Origin: Serinus canaria
Taxonomy: Eukaryota; Chordata; Aves; Passeriformes; Fringillidae
DNA length: 64,000 nucleotides
Direction of reading: 5' to 3'
Assembly: GCF_022539315.1 (NCBI RefSeq)
Contig: NC_066316.1
Span: forward strand, 27,901,245 to 27,965,244
In this document: positions 47,564-60,100 of the stretch, piece by piece
Numbering within the stretch: the first letter of the stretch is position 1
How the letters are laid out: every line of letters begins with the position of its first letter
The notes under the pieces: model-generated
Database searches by the model: none
What the model was told of the DNA's origin: nothing
What the model saw: only the letters and a program-made list of their open reading frames with translations
Translations under genes and position numbers: made by a program

Positions 47564-50500
47564 GGCCATTTTTCAGGAGAATTCTCAGCAAGTCTAAGGA
47601 CCAAGATCACATGAGTCAGCTTCCAGCAGGGTCAAGGCTCTTTCAGGCAATACATAACATATTAGTTTGGCATAGCCTGCCTCTGCCAGGAAGGGAAGGA
47701 GCCTCTGCTCCTGAGGTGACAAGGACAACTGAACCCTATGCAGCAGCCCACACCCACCCAAAGAGGAAGGTTGTGCTCTTCCTTTTGTCTCCTTCCCTAC
47801 CTGTGCTACTTTCTTGCCTTCAACCAGACTCACGCTGTGCCTTTTTCTCTTCCGATAGTTCCACTTCTGGCAGATTCTCCTTCACTGGAGAGAATTTGCC
47901 ATGACAGAGCAGTGCCAGACAAGCAGGATCAGTAACTCTGCCCTCACACTGCACAGGTCTCCAAACCCCTTGCTGTGACAATATCACAGTAGCAGTCACT
48001 TCAGCAGAGTCAAAGAGCGTGCAGAAATGCCAGCTAGGCTGTGACACAACACCCCCCATGAGACCACTATGCCTCAACTACAGCATCAGGGTCAGACCTC
48101 TGAAGGGCAGCCTGCTGTCCTCACAAAAAACACCAGAGTGACCTTTGGCCTCTTCTCAGACCACAGACACCCAGAGAGAGCTCCTACATGAATAATGGGA
48201 GTCTGCTTAAGTAAAGAGCTTTAAATGCTTAAATAAGCCACTAACACACCCAACTCAGGCAGTCTAATCCGTCCTTCAAAGGAGTTTTTGTTTATTTTGG
48301 CTTTCTGCTCTTTCATGATAGAAATTTGACATTCTTTGAAGGAACTTGCTAGAAGTAGATCTTGTGCTCATTTCTTTTCAAAAACCAGGAATGCTATATT
48401 AATTCTGAACATGAACAGCTATTGTTCAGAGCAACATGTAAGGAGGAATGTACATAGACAGGGGAAAGCATTCCTCTACCCCCTGAATCTCCACCCTCAA
48501 CTCAGCAAAAGCATACCAGCACAAGGGGCTTCTCACTTCACACACAGCTGGAGGTTCAAGTCTGAGAGGGATGAGCTCATTCTGCTTGGGGGTCTCACAC
48601 CTGAAACAGTCTGACACCCAAACTCCTTTAACCAGTAAGGTAATGAAAAGATAAAGTCTTACTCACTGTCAGGGCACAACACCACACCAGCAAGCCCTGC
48701 CTGGGCTGAGCTGCAGTGGAAGTCCCAAGCAGCTAGTCAGAATGATGGAGGTTCAGGTGAGGCTGGTCAGCAGCATTATCACCTCTCAGTCAAGGTGGCA
48801 TTGCACAGTCTCAGCATGGATGAGAGTTACCTTTGGTGGGTTTTGTCATTACACCCAAGGGTTTATGGCTGCTTCACTCCTCAAGGGAAAGCTCTCATTA
48901 TCAAAAGTCTAAGAAACAGACTTCTTGAAGACCTGGAAGTGTTTAAACCCCCAGAAAGCCTCTTCCTCATTGTACACCAAGAAAAACATGAAAAGGAAGG
49001 TAGCAATAATTCATTCATTTACCAGAAACCACAGATCCAAGAGTAATTTTAGCCTTCAAACACTGTGACATGTTCCAGAAGCAAAACAGCATTAACTTCA
49101 AGGCTTGCAAATCTCTTGTAAACACTCCTTCCCACAACCAAAGGATCAAAATAGCTCCTAGACTGAATAGCAAATAACAAGTGGCAGCAAAGATCAAAAA
49201 AGTTTGCAAAAGGGAGAAGAGAGAATTTTCAATTAGATACAGAATGTGTCAGAGACAAATTAAGCCTTTTACATTATTGCAAGGACAAAGCTAGATGCAG
49301 CTACAGAAGATAAGGAGAGCTCCAGACCATAAACCAACCCTCAGCTGATGGTATTTAGGAATATCAAAGGGAATTGCACCCAAGCAGCTGATTGCCTAAT
49401 GATCAACACAGAACATCTTGTGTCTTCCTTAAAGTGCCTGCTGCTGCTCAGGTGGGACAAGGAGCTAGCTAGGCCTGGTAGTTAACCCTGCCTGAATCGT
49501 GTGAGTCTTCTTGCTGCTTGCCCTGGATGGAGAGGGCTCATAACTGAACTGGCACAGAAGAGTTTTGAGTGAAATTTGGTGGTGAAAAGCAGAAGTTTTG
49601 TGCCTTGGTATGTTCTCAAGCAAAGGACCTGTTTCACAGGTCTACACCCAACCTTTTGTGCAAAAGACCACCAAAAAAAAAAAAATAGTCAAGTCCTAGT
49701 TACAGTTTTAAAGCCAGCAACACCCAAACAGATACTCAAGCACGGGTGCTAAAGCATATTAGCCAAACTCTTTGGTTCATTGCTACATTTTTAGGTGGCT
49801 TATAATATGCTTAAATCTTCACCTTTCACACCTGGTATAGGAGCCACAGCTGGGAAGGCCATGGGATTTTTTTTAGCTTGTCTTTAAGGTTTTCCTTACC
49901 TCCTCTGTTAAACAGAGCTTTTTCTGGCATTTCTTTTATTGATACAGAGTACCAAAACCCAAAAACTCTTTCAACCTAAGGCCTCACTTATAAGACCACT
50001 GCTTTGAAATACAAATAATGAAAGTATGGCTGTAGATCAAAAGAAGAAAAACCCCAACAATAAAAACAAACAGACGAAAAACTCCATAGCACTTGACCAC
50101 TCATAATTAAACTCAAGATGTTTGTACTTGTACTGAGTAAGTTAGGGAGTTAGCTTGCTCAATTGCTAATAAGCAAAGGTCATTTATCAGTGGATAATGT
50201 TCTTGCATCCACAAAACTATCACATTACACTGGCATAGCAGAGCACTTCTTGTGGAAGTACAAAGCAGACTTAGTTTCCATTTCATTTGAGGATAGAGCC
50301 TGTTTGCGACCTGTCACTGCTCCAGCTAATCCTACTGCCTTGGCAAGGCATTAGATCTTGAATTTTGTACTTAGGAAGAATATCCCTGAATTATTTCATC
50401 TATGAGGCACCCATCTGTGATGGGTAGGACATGACAGTGCTTACAAAAACGTTAGGAATAAATCACATACAAAAGCAAGACATGTCATATGTCCTTGTGA

Positions 50501-53500
50501 TGTGGTGCTGTTGCCTCCTCCTGCTGTGATTCACACTGCTGGTAAATTTAGTGCATACTCTGGACCTAAACAGAAGATCTTCCTCCTCAGGGAAGTTCAG
50601 ACATGCAGTAGAGGGTGAGGAGATCAAGTGAGGCCAGGGGCAGGCAGGGACATGAATCATCGGGCAGCAGTTCTGCGGCAGCAGGCAAGAGAGCTGCACA
50701 GCTTGAAGGAGGCTGCTACCACCTGCTGGAGGGAGCGCAAATCCTCCAAGGAACGAAGAACACAAAGAATGCGGAACTGGAAAGCACTGATCTGCATATG
50801 GTCAGATTAGTGACGGTGGGCAAAAGGCCTTGTGATGCACTCCTCTAAAAAACTCGGGCTTTTGGAGTCACACGTGAGGAGGATATAAATTATTTCTAAA
50901 ATGGCTTTAGAAATTAAATCTTGGGGGAAAAAAGAAAAAAATGCAAACACAAGGCCTCAAATACACTTCCCTAAATTTTTCTAAACTCAGTGCATGGTTG
51001 GACTCTGGCTTTTATAGTTAGGATCTGCCTAGCTGCTACAAAGACCTGAGCTGTGGCAGTAAGTAAAATAAGCAGGGTCACCACTTCAATTATACCCATT
51101 TTTGGATGAGCTATGAGGCAGTGTTCTCCAGCAAGCACCTACCAGCAGCTGAAACATAACAAAAACTCTGATCCAATGTTAATAATTGAATGAAGCTTGA
51201 AATTTCTTCCTTGTGCCTTAAGCAGGGCACAACCTCCCACACAGATTGTTTGATTGCTTGCTGAGGGCACAAGCCCTTTAGCCACTCATCTGTGGCTGGC
51301 ACCAAAGTACAGCCTAAAGTCCACCTCCACAGACTGGTCGGTGCTGCTAAGAGGCTGGTGGTGTCCAGCCTGCCTTTGCAGTTTGTGCATCTGCCACAGG
51401 TGCATCAACCCCCACCGCCTGTCACAAAAACACAGTGCCCTCTGCAGCAAAAGCTGGAACTGCTCCTCACTGCCTATTTCAGCAGCTGCTGGGCCTTTGG
51501 TACAGCTGCAAGGCTGCTGAGGACTCTGAACAGCCAGAGAACAGCAGAAGCCAAGATTTAAAGATCCTCTACTAAAGACTCTTTTTACTGACTTTTCTGT
51601 ATTGTGAGGATTCGCTTGAGTCTGTAAACAGCAAGAAGCTGGGGACCAGATACTTCCTGTGGCCTCCTCAGTTGGCCCCTTGGTTATCAAATCAGGAGAT
51701 AAAGCTCATTTCTGGGGAGCCCTGTTTACAGCCACAGACTTGAAAGGGTTCACCAGCGCTACCACAGCCTCGAGAAAGCAGTGCTGGCAGGAAGGCAGAT
51801 AGAAAAGGGAAGCAGTCTGCCTGCCTCTGATAGACAGTGATGGCATTGGATGGCAGGCACCAGAAAACATGTGCTCCCTTCCTGTGTCTCTGGGTGAGTT
51901 TGTTGCTGCTCACATGCAAAGTACCTAATTCTCAAACATTTGCATGGAAGTCAGGTAACTAAATAAACACCACTGTGAGCTGAAGGAGTCATCTCAAAGT
52001 GCTGTGTTACTCTGTAAAATAAAAACATGACTATTCCCTTTCTCCTGTTCTTTTCCATTAAGCTATAAAATTCCCGAAGCAGTGCCAGCTTTTGGCTGTT
52101 TGTGTTCACACCACAAAGGGGCTCTGTTGTCAGCCAGAGATGTAATTGCAGCAGCCACTGTGGGAAGCTCCTGACTCTCCTGTGCTCTCTGAAGCTCTTC
52201 CCACATGAAGGTGCAACATATAGATTCTGTGGGGTCAGTCTGTCTGGGTGCCACGGTGTCCCAGACTTGTTGGTCCACCTATGCACATCCTAAAAATCCT
52301 CTGTTCACCTGACTCCCCGCAGAAATTTGTTTCTCAGCCTGTCTTTATGCATCAAAAAATGTATTCCTTTGACCACAGTAAGCCAGCCCCAGATGTGCTA
52401 TATTCCTTGTGCATCATTAATACTTGTGCTGCTCTTGAAAAAGGAAAAAGAGAAGACTTTTGGTCTTTCGCTATGCTACCACTTCTTCTTCAAGTGGTAG
52501 CATAGCGATTGAAATGGGGAGAGGAAGTAAGGCTGCTTTTCCCCATATAGGATAAGACAGTTTGACTTTTCTGGCTGCATTTGCACCAAACTCTTAGAGA
52601 CTTTTACACCCCACAGCCCTCAGGGTTGCTCAGTTTTTGTCCATTAGCAGCAGAATCTCTTGGAGCTAGGAGCATATGGCTTGGTATGCTCCCTTCACAT
52701 ACTTCACACAGCACAAATTGTGCCAAACACGTCCTCCCATCGTAGTGTTCACCATCTATGCAATGCTCTGATCTGCTCTCACCTGTTTTGTGGCCAAAAG
52801 AGCCAAACCTGGGCTGTCCAGGTGCTCTGTGTCTTTCTTTCATCCGGTGGAACTGCACTGAGGCAAGCCTGGGGGTAACAGAGTCAGTGCTTAGAGAAGG
52901 GGGCTGAAAGGCCTTTGGACACAGACACACTTATTTTACTAAGGGACCGTGCAAGGCCAGGCAGCTGAAGCCTTCTGTAAGTGTGAAGAGGTGCTAACAG
53001 ACACTAAATTTTCCTTTTGTGAGGCAAAGAAATCACAGGAGGACAGCAAGCAAACACCATCAAGTCAATCTTAAACCCGAAGTTCACACAGAGCTCAGCA
53101 CTCCAGAAAGGGAAGCAAGTAAATGGGCATAAAATAAACAGGAGGGGTGAGCATACAGAAACTACGGGAGCCAGACTGGACTAGAAATATTTACAGTGCA
53201 GGGCAGAAAGGAGCATCGGTGCTCTGGGTGGAGCTCATGGCCAGCTGGCCTGGGTGGCAAACTGCGTGAGGAGGGTCACGCCTGCTTTAGCCAGCTGTAA
53301 GCTCTCGCAGTTGCCACCAGAGGACACCAAATTCCCACATTTCCACTGCTGAACACAACAAGTATCCTGACCCTTCGCCTGAGAGTGAGGAGGAGCTGTA
53401 CCTCCAGTCCTTAGGATGAGGAGGTCAGGCCAGGGGATTCTTGATGTGACCTGCGCGTGTCCAGGTATACCACCACATCCTCCCTCACAGTCAGAAGCCA

Positions 53501-55507
53501 ATTCCAAGCTTGCACGTTTTCAGTGATGCATGCTTTGAAGACCACAGATAATACAGAAAATAACAGTGATTCAAACCAACGCTAGACGATTGGAAACCAA
53601 AAGCCACTGCCAGCTGAACAGATGCTCTTATCCCATATTTCCATTGAAAGAGTCTTCCAAAATTCACAGCTCTGCCAGGCTTCATCCTGACATTTCAGCA
53701 GAATATTGCAAGAATGCCATCAAGTGCTAGAGGCCTTTGTTTTTAAGATGGAAAGGCTGGGCTCTGGAACCAGCTATGGGTGCAGGCATGGGCCTGTCCA
53801 TAGGATTTTCTGAACAATTAATGTGCACATTATTGTTTCAAGTGATCTCAATAAATTGCAAAAACTGCTCAGAATCAACTGGATAAAATTCAATAAAAAC
53901 ACAGCAAAGTACTACGATTGGGAAGGAGAAATGAAGTGCACAAATGGATGACTTGGAATAACTGGTTAAGCAGCAGTACTACACAAAAGGATCTGGAGGC
54001 ATTAGAGTGGATCATATAATGAGTCAACAGTATACTGCAGTTGCAACAAAATCATTTCTTTTGGGATATATTAATGGAGTGTCATAAGTATGCCACGAAA
54101 AGTCATTATTCTGTTTTACTCCAAAACAGCGCTCACTAATGCTAAGCTTTGTGCCAAATTTGGGGCGCTGGCAGTTTCAGAAAGATGGAGTTAGAGCAGA
54201 CCAGCCAGCCCAACAGAAAGCTTAAGAAACCTTAAGGAAAGCTGGATGGACTGGGAGAGAAAGAGAGGAGTGAGGATGGCTGCTCTGATGCCTGTTCTAG
54301 CCAGCAGCAATTACCATACATGTTTTCCCTGGCAGCTCAGAAGAAAGATGGGCAGAGGGGTCCCAGATCAGTGTGGAATGAAGGCAGACACCAAACCTGG
54401 GACTAGTTTGGGTTTCATCTCAACAGGTATCTCTGTTTTTCTTACATAAGAGGGAAGGTATGCAGGTGGGGGATGGGAGGGGTCACGAGTTTTGATGTGA
54501 CTGTCAGTGACAACCTGGAAACTTGCTTTCAGGTGAGGAATGGTCCTTTTAACACAACAAAGCGGCACACCCACGAGTGCATACACAGACCACACCTACT
54601 GGAGCCGGCTTCCACTGGGTTGTTTGTACTGCAAGCAAAGGAGAAAATAAAGATTGGAGACGGAGCTTGCTTTTTGCCCATTCCTCCCCTCCGAGGTCAA
54701 CCTGTCCCTATGAATAGTACAGCAAGGCTGTTCACATATTACTGCTTTCTATGGCTCCTGGGGACCCTCGAGGTCCTGCTAATATCACTGCTGTAATATT
54801 CCCAGCTCTTACACCTGGTTTCCACTAAGCACCTAAATAAATTTGGGCATGTCCCCACTCAGCAAAGGCCTTAAGCTTATGCCTACATTCAAGCACAAGC
54901 CTCAGAGCATGGGTTCCATGGCTTCTGCAAACAAGGCCTTTTCCTTAAAAAATATAGATAAAACAACTTTTCATTTAGCTAAGTTCAAACGCTTCCCTCA
55001 AACTCCTTGAATCTACCTCCTCTCTGTGACTGAAAGAGATGCCTTGCATAAGTAGACTCCCTTGCTTCCTCTCTGCTGTAATTCATCAGCTCTTCCCTGC
55101 TCCAGGGCACGTACCTCTAGGGACAGATGAAATCTGTTCCTGTTTGTTACTGTGCACAGCTAGATCTCAACAGCAGTGATAAAGGCCCTTGCACATCCTA
55201 GCTTGCTTTCTGATACTTCCCTTTTCTCTGGAATTCATACTCCTCACCCGCCCTTGTCCCTTCCCCCTTCCCTGTTTGCTCATACTTCTGGAAAGATGAC
55301 TGAAGGCTAACCAATGAGTATGACACTGCTGCACGTCATCGCCTGTCTACTGCAAGAAGGGGTGAACAAGTTCGTTTGTCCACAGGTTAAAGTGAGGTTG
55401 CCATCCTAACAAGGAGCATGTAATTGGGAGACCAAGCAGTGGGAAAGCTGCCCTCTCTTCTCTCTCGTCTGGAGCTTTTAATTTCTCTTGTTTTCTTCAT
55501 TGCGTAC
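47564..55507. other. Intergenic region upstream of PLB1
   Basis: About 8 kb with no recognisable coding exon on either strand. The one structured element is the perfect hairpin at 52468-52508. An A13 run occurs near 49674. Short open frames are scattered in all frames with no family similarity. Confidence 0.55.
52468..52508. repeat. Perfect inverted repeat, 17-bp stem and 7-nt loop
   Basis: The left arm at 52468-52484 (TCGCTATGCTACCACTT) is the exact reverse complement of the right arm at 52492-52508, with a CTTCTTC loop. No T-run follows it and no mobile-element ends were seen. Confidence 0.95.
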
Positions 55508-55725
55508 AGCACTTTATGCCTGCACAGCATCTTTAAAGTGAGGATCTCAAAGGGCTTCACAGACCTTAATTAAACCTCATAAATCCCTAATTGATAGATG
55601 AAAATTCTGAGTCACAAAAAGGTGAAGTGATGTGCTCATGCTGAAACAGTGAGTCAGCTGCAGAGCTTGGAGCAGGGCTATGGCGATCCCATTTCAGTAC
55701 TCAGCATCTTCCTCGCCTGCCAGAC
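55508..55725 (-). mobile_element. MIR-like ancient SINE remnant
   Basis: Contains AGCACTTTATGCC, AACCTCATAAATCCC, GATGAAAATTCTGAGTCAC, GGTGAAGTGATGTGCTCATG and GTGAGTCAGCTGCAGAGC in that order. This is the layout of a reverse-complemented MIR core (fraction of body, gaps and mismatches throughout). It is strongly diverged; the assignment is by eye. Confidence 0.45.
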
Positions 55726-55848
55726 TTCACCGAAGACTTGGAGAGTGAGTTCAACAGCTGCCTGATGCAGCCCCCAGTGGCCATTCAGCCACTGGTGGGG
55801 AACAGCCATCAATGGCTTAGGTGCTGCGGCACCAGACTGGCTAAGGGT

Positions 55849-55884
55849 GGAGTACTGTATTATTTCAGGAGTACTGTATTATTT
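55849..55884. repeat. 19-bp tandem duplication
   Basis: GGAGTACTGTATTATTTCA followed directly by a second copy of its first 17 bp. Intergenic. Confidence 0.93.
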
Positions 55885-56002
55885 GGGAACAGCCCTAGCC
55901 ACCCCACTCCCCACCCACTGTGACCCTGAAGCCAGCCTGGAGCCCAGGGCTCAGTTAATGGCTATTTCCAAATCCCAAGGAGGCTACCACCAGTTCCTTC
56001 AA

Positions 56003-56018
56003 CCCCCCCCCCCCCCCC
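56003..56018. repeat. Poly-C run (C16)
   Basis: Sixteen consecutive C on the plus strand, so a G16 run on the minus strand able to form G-quadruplex structures. The length may be affected by sequencing error. Confidence 0.9.
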
Positions 56019-56229
56019 ATATGGTGGCCTGGCAGGGGAAGGGCCTTCATGCCCTGACACACACCTGTGGAAGCAGTGCCATTATCCCTACCACAGACCC
56101 ACAGGGACACTGCAGTCTGCGCCCAGGGAGCCAGCAGGAACCCAGCCAGCTCCTGGCTGTCAGCTGGCCTTGGGCAAGTCCCTTCTTTTCTCCTTTGTTC
56201 CCCTCCCAAGGCTTTGTTTCACATCCACA

Positions 56230-56370
56230 GCATGCAGGCCCGGCAGGCCGGGACCCTCCCGGCTGGGCGTTTGCACGGAGCGGCCCTGTGCGAGTCCGGC
56301 TGGGCTGGCAGGACAGCACGGCCCTGCCCGCCCATCCCTCCTCGGAGCCGGGCAGCCGGTCCCCCTTGAT
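56230..56370. promoter_or_regulatory. CpG-rich patch, possible small CpG island
   Basis: CpG dinucleotides are dense here (about 14 in 140 bp by eye), in contrast to the CpG-poor surroundings. It borders the possible conserved element at 56380-56620. It could be an enhancer, or a promoter of a non-coding RNA; no exon was identified. Confidence 0.4.
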
Positions 56371-56379
56371 GGACATCGT

Positions 56380-56620
56380 CCCAGTCTGCTTTCCAATTAT
56401 AGCATTGCAGGCCCGCGACTGTGTTTAATTGTCTGCATTTTATAAACACTAAACGGCCTTGGCTGACGCCCGAGTTAATGATCCCCTCCAGAAGCGACTT
56501 TGGCCGGCCGGCTCCCAGCTGGGCCCTCACCACGCCCACCAGAAAGGTTCAATTAAGAAAAGATGGGAGAGGATAAAAGCACAGAAACACGACTTAAAAG
56601 ATGATGATGCACCTGAGGAA
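56380..56620. promoter_or_regulatory. Possible conserved non-coding element
   Basis: Unique, non-repetitive sequence with homeodomain-like AATTA/TTAATG cores, TTTATAAACAC (forkhead-like) and CAATTAAG, immediately next to a CpG-rich patch. The composition suggests an enhancer. This is inference; conservation cannot be measured here. Confidence 0.28.
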
Positions 56621-56879
56621 ATGACACATGTCCCCTCCTGTCTGCCAGCGAGGTATGATGCCGCTGCTGAGCTGGGCTTTCCTGAAGGCACCAAGCAGCG
56701 GTGCCCTGTGCTCCCCAAACCCACCTGCCTGCTGCGGCCAGAACTGGCTGCCCACACCTCAGCAGCCTTTCTCAACCATCCCAGTGACCGCCCTAGTCAG
56801 GGTCTGACAACAGCAGTAGCCCTATAGCAGGACAAACAGATCAGTTCACCTACCGTGTCAAACCTACTTCTTTCCTCCA

Positions 56880-57110
56880 GGTTTTCCCCGCGCTTAATAT
56901 TAGCAAAGGGAAAAAACCCAACACAACTCACCTCAAAAATGCAAACAGAATGAAAACCCCCAGAGTAAATAGCCAAGGCTTTTATGTTAATGCAAGAGTC
57001 ATTGACAGCATCAAAACAAAGGGAAAATCTCTGGGTCAAATTTGCAAATGATGTAAATAAGCCTATTGAGTTTCAGCGAGGGGCTGAAACAGACTGCCAT
57101 ACACTATGGA
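56880..57110. promoter_or_regulatory. Possible conserved non-coding element
   Basis: Unique sequence with clustered motif-like words: TTAATATTAGC, TGTTAATGCAAG, TTGACAGC (TALE-like), AACAAAG (SOX-like), and ATGATGTAAAT (bZIP-like). No coding signal. Inference only. Confidence 0.27.
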
Positions 57111-60100
57111 TATAGGTATATGTATATATAGCTATATGTGCTGCCCTCATTCCCCTCCACTACCACATCCCAACTCAGTGGCACAATGGACACTGGAAGG
57201 GGCAGCAGATGATGCTTCAGTAGGAGTCGTACATATCACTGCTAAAGCTCAGCATTTCTATTTTTAAAAGAAAGAAAGGAAAAAAAAATATGAAAAACCC
57301 AAACAGGGCGAGTGCACAGCTGCAAGGCGGCTTGGGTAATTGTGCAATGCTGGGAACTCTTAGGTAGTTAATAATTATACTCAACCTTCGGTCTAGTTCC
57401 TAACAACACCCCTAGGCGTGTCGCTCTTACAGAATAAGGGCACACGCCCTGCTGTGTCTCCTTGCTTAACAGGAACACAAAGTACAGTAGTAGGAGGTGT
57501 TTCCTTGAACTCTGAACAATTGGACATTTAAGGATTAATTACTGTTAAGGAGCTTTGGACTGGCAAACACACTAACTCAGCTCTTGGCTGCGTCTCCCAG
57601 CCAAGTTCTCTCAGTCATCCTAATTAGACATTCTGATACCATCTTTAATTATATGATCTCACATGCTATTTTTTTTTTCTTCTTTTTTTCTTCTTCTTAC
57701 CCTGAACCCCTGTCTCCTGCAGCACGCCGAGCGGGCAGAGCACAGAGGGGTGAATTGGCGGTGAGGAAGGCGCCGGGCTGGGAGTCTCTCCTCTCCATTT
57801 CTCTGGGTGCACAGCAGCAGCAGCACCATGCACTGTTGGGATCCGAGGCAATCGGGACCCGAGCTCCCCACACTGCTGAAAACACCCCAGGTCTTTCACA
57901 AGAGGGAGGAAAGCACTGAGCCTGCCACAGCTCCCTCACTGCTGTGGGCAAGACAGGACGTATACTGTATTTGTCAGTATTGACTGCAGCCTGGCTGGAA
58001 TAATCCTGCGGCGAGCGATATCCCGCACCAGCAGCAGCGAGTGCGTGTGTGTGCGCATGTAGATACACACATTTGCTCTCCTGTACACACCTTGGTCTTA
58101 TTGAAACAACAGGAGGAGCATATTGCGTGTTATTAATGTTTTTCACCTTTGTAAACATTGCATTGCTGGGGCGCTGCTCCTGCGCCCCAACATGCAGCGC
58201 CCAGTGGCACTGTGGGCCTGGCACCCTCCCATCCTCCTTTGACCCAGGGCCTGCCAAAAGCTGCTGAAGCTGCTTCGCGTTCAAGCTGATCCTGTTGGAC
58301 TGCAACATCCTTCCTAGGAAGGGGTCTGGCTACACACGAGAGGCAGTCACCAACATCGCCCTTTTTTCTGTGAGCTATCACTCTGTGCCCAAGCTCCGGC
58401 AGCCCCCCCTTCCCCAGACGCAACGAGGGAAGTTTTGGGCTGCGTGCTTTCCACTGAAAGGCTGCTCTGCTGAGCTGGAAACTCGGTATACCCTGAGGTC
58501 AGCCGAGGTTCACTAAGCTGGGGAACTCCTTAAATGGTATGGTCTGAAAAGCCGTCGCCCTTTGTTTTCGCAAGCAGCACAGGGAGAGATGGGCGACCGT
58601 TTCCCCAGTCCTGGTCTTGTGTGAATGTGGGGGCAAAGAGGCCGCTGCTCCCTGGTTTTCCCAGCGCCAGCCTGCTCCCTGGAAAAGCTCCAGGACCTTC
58701 CTCTGCCTCTACCGGCCAGAAGAACTGGTTGGCCTCAGCCGGGAGGGTGCGCAGCTCCCGTGCTCGCCCCGTGCTCCCGGGGCTGGAGAGCCTGGCACAC
58801 CTGGTGCTGGCAGGGTCTCTGCCCTGCCCGCCTGCTGGGGCTAGCCTGTGGGCATAAGCAACCACTGAGCACTTCATCGCCTCTTCCAAAATCGGGGGGG
58901 AAGGAAAGGAGCCCTGACTGTCCCACAGGCAGGGAACAGTACCCTACACAGGGAGGAGCCCTCTCCTCCCGGCTCCTAGGCGTTCCTTGCTGATTCAGAG
59001 TCAACATAATGGGGCTGAGATGGCGCCATTGATCCTGCTGGGCAGGCGGAGCCGCTATATGGTAGGGATTAGCAATGGCTTTCTTCCCCCATGGCACTGG
59101 GTCACAGGATTTAGCCCTTTGTACAGCCCCACAGTAGAAACAGTCTGCCTCCCTCCCTGCCACCAGAAACGTGCCCGTGGAGCTGCTACTGCTCCTGGGG
59201 AACAGAGAAATGGCAACAGCTGCACAAAAAAATTAGGAGTTGTACCCGTGTGACAAAAAGAAAACCAGAATTGGAACCAGTCACTGGGGGGGGGGGGGGG
59301 GGGTAGACCTACCCTACTAGGGCAGCCAGCCATACTATCAGGAGGTCCTTCCTTCAGTCCTCTAGGACAGGCAGCCCTATGCAATCAGGGCTCTCCTCCA
59401 GCCAGGTGCACCTCGGAGGACCTCGACTTGCCAAGACCTTCAATGTACAGCTCCTGCTCTGTGCCACCTCAGGACAATCTTGCTCCTTGTAGCTGCCTGG
59501 GAACAGCCTGGCCACAGGCTGTGAATACAGCTCTAGCAAACCCCTCACTCCGCCAGGATAACAAGAGCAGGGGGAGGAGGATCATCACTCCAGGATGAGC
59601 ACCCATCCCAGCTGCAGGTGCTGACAGAGGAGGACACCCGAGGTCAAGGGAAGCACCTGAAGCTGATGTTTTGAAGGCATCACTCTACTTTCCTATTCCC
59701 TCCCTTTTACCACAGGCAGTGTCACAGGCAGATCTTCATTTCCTCAGCTGCCAGGAGCAGAGAATGTAATTAGATACCAGTATGGCCTCAGAACACTGCT
59801 TAGAGCAGAGATTTAATCTCAGTCCTTGTGGCTCACAAACTCGGTGCTCAATCGGAGGCTACAAAAGGCAGCCAACGTCTCCCATCACCCCCGTGACCTG
59901 TAGCAGCCAAGGAGGAGTGAAGGGTTTCAGCCTTTCAAATCAGCATCAGCCTGGAACAAAGGCTGTGGCAACCAGTTCCTGAGGTGTGAGGCTGTGGTGC
60001 TGCTCACTGCTGCTCCTGATGGGCTGCCCAAAGCTCTGGCTTTGAGGGGTCTGAGCAGGGCTGTGCCTCACTAGACCACAGGGCAACCTTAGACCTGAAG

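Noticed and set aside
55847..56428. 193-codon open frame on the plus strand
   Set aside because: Runs through the tandem duplication, the C16 homopolymer (translated as a proline run) and the CpG-rich patch. No family similarity.
57697..58308. 203-codon open frame on the minus strand
   Set aside because: Lies in GC-rich sequence where stops are rare. The translation shows no domain, has low-complexity Cys/Ala stretches, and overlaps open frames on the other strand and in other frames.
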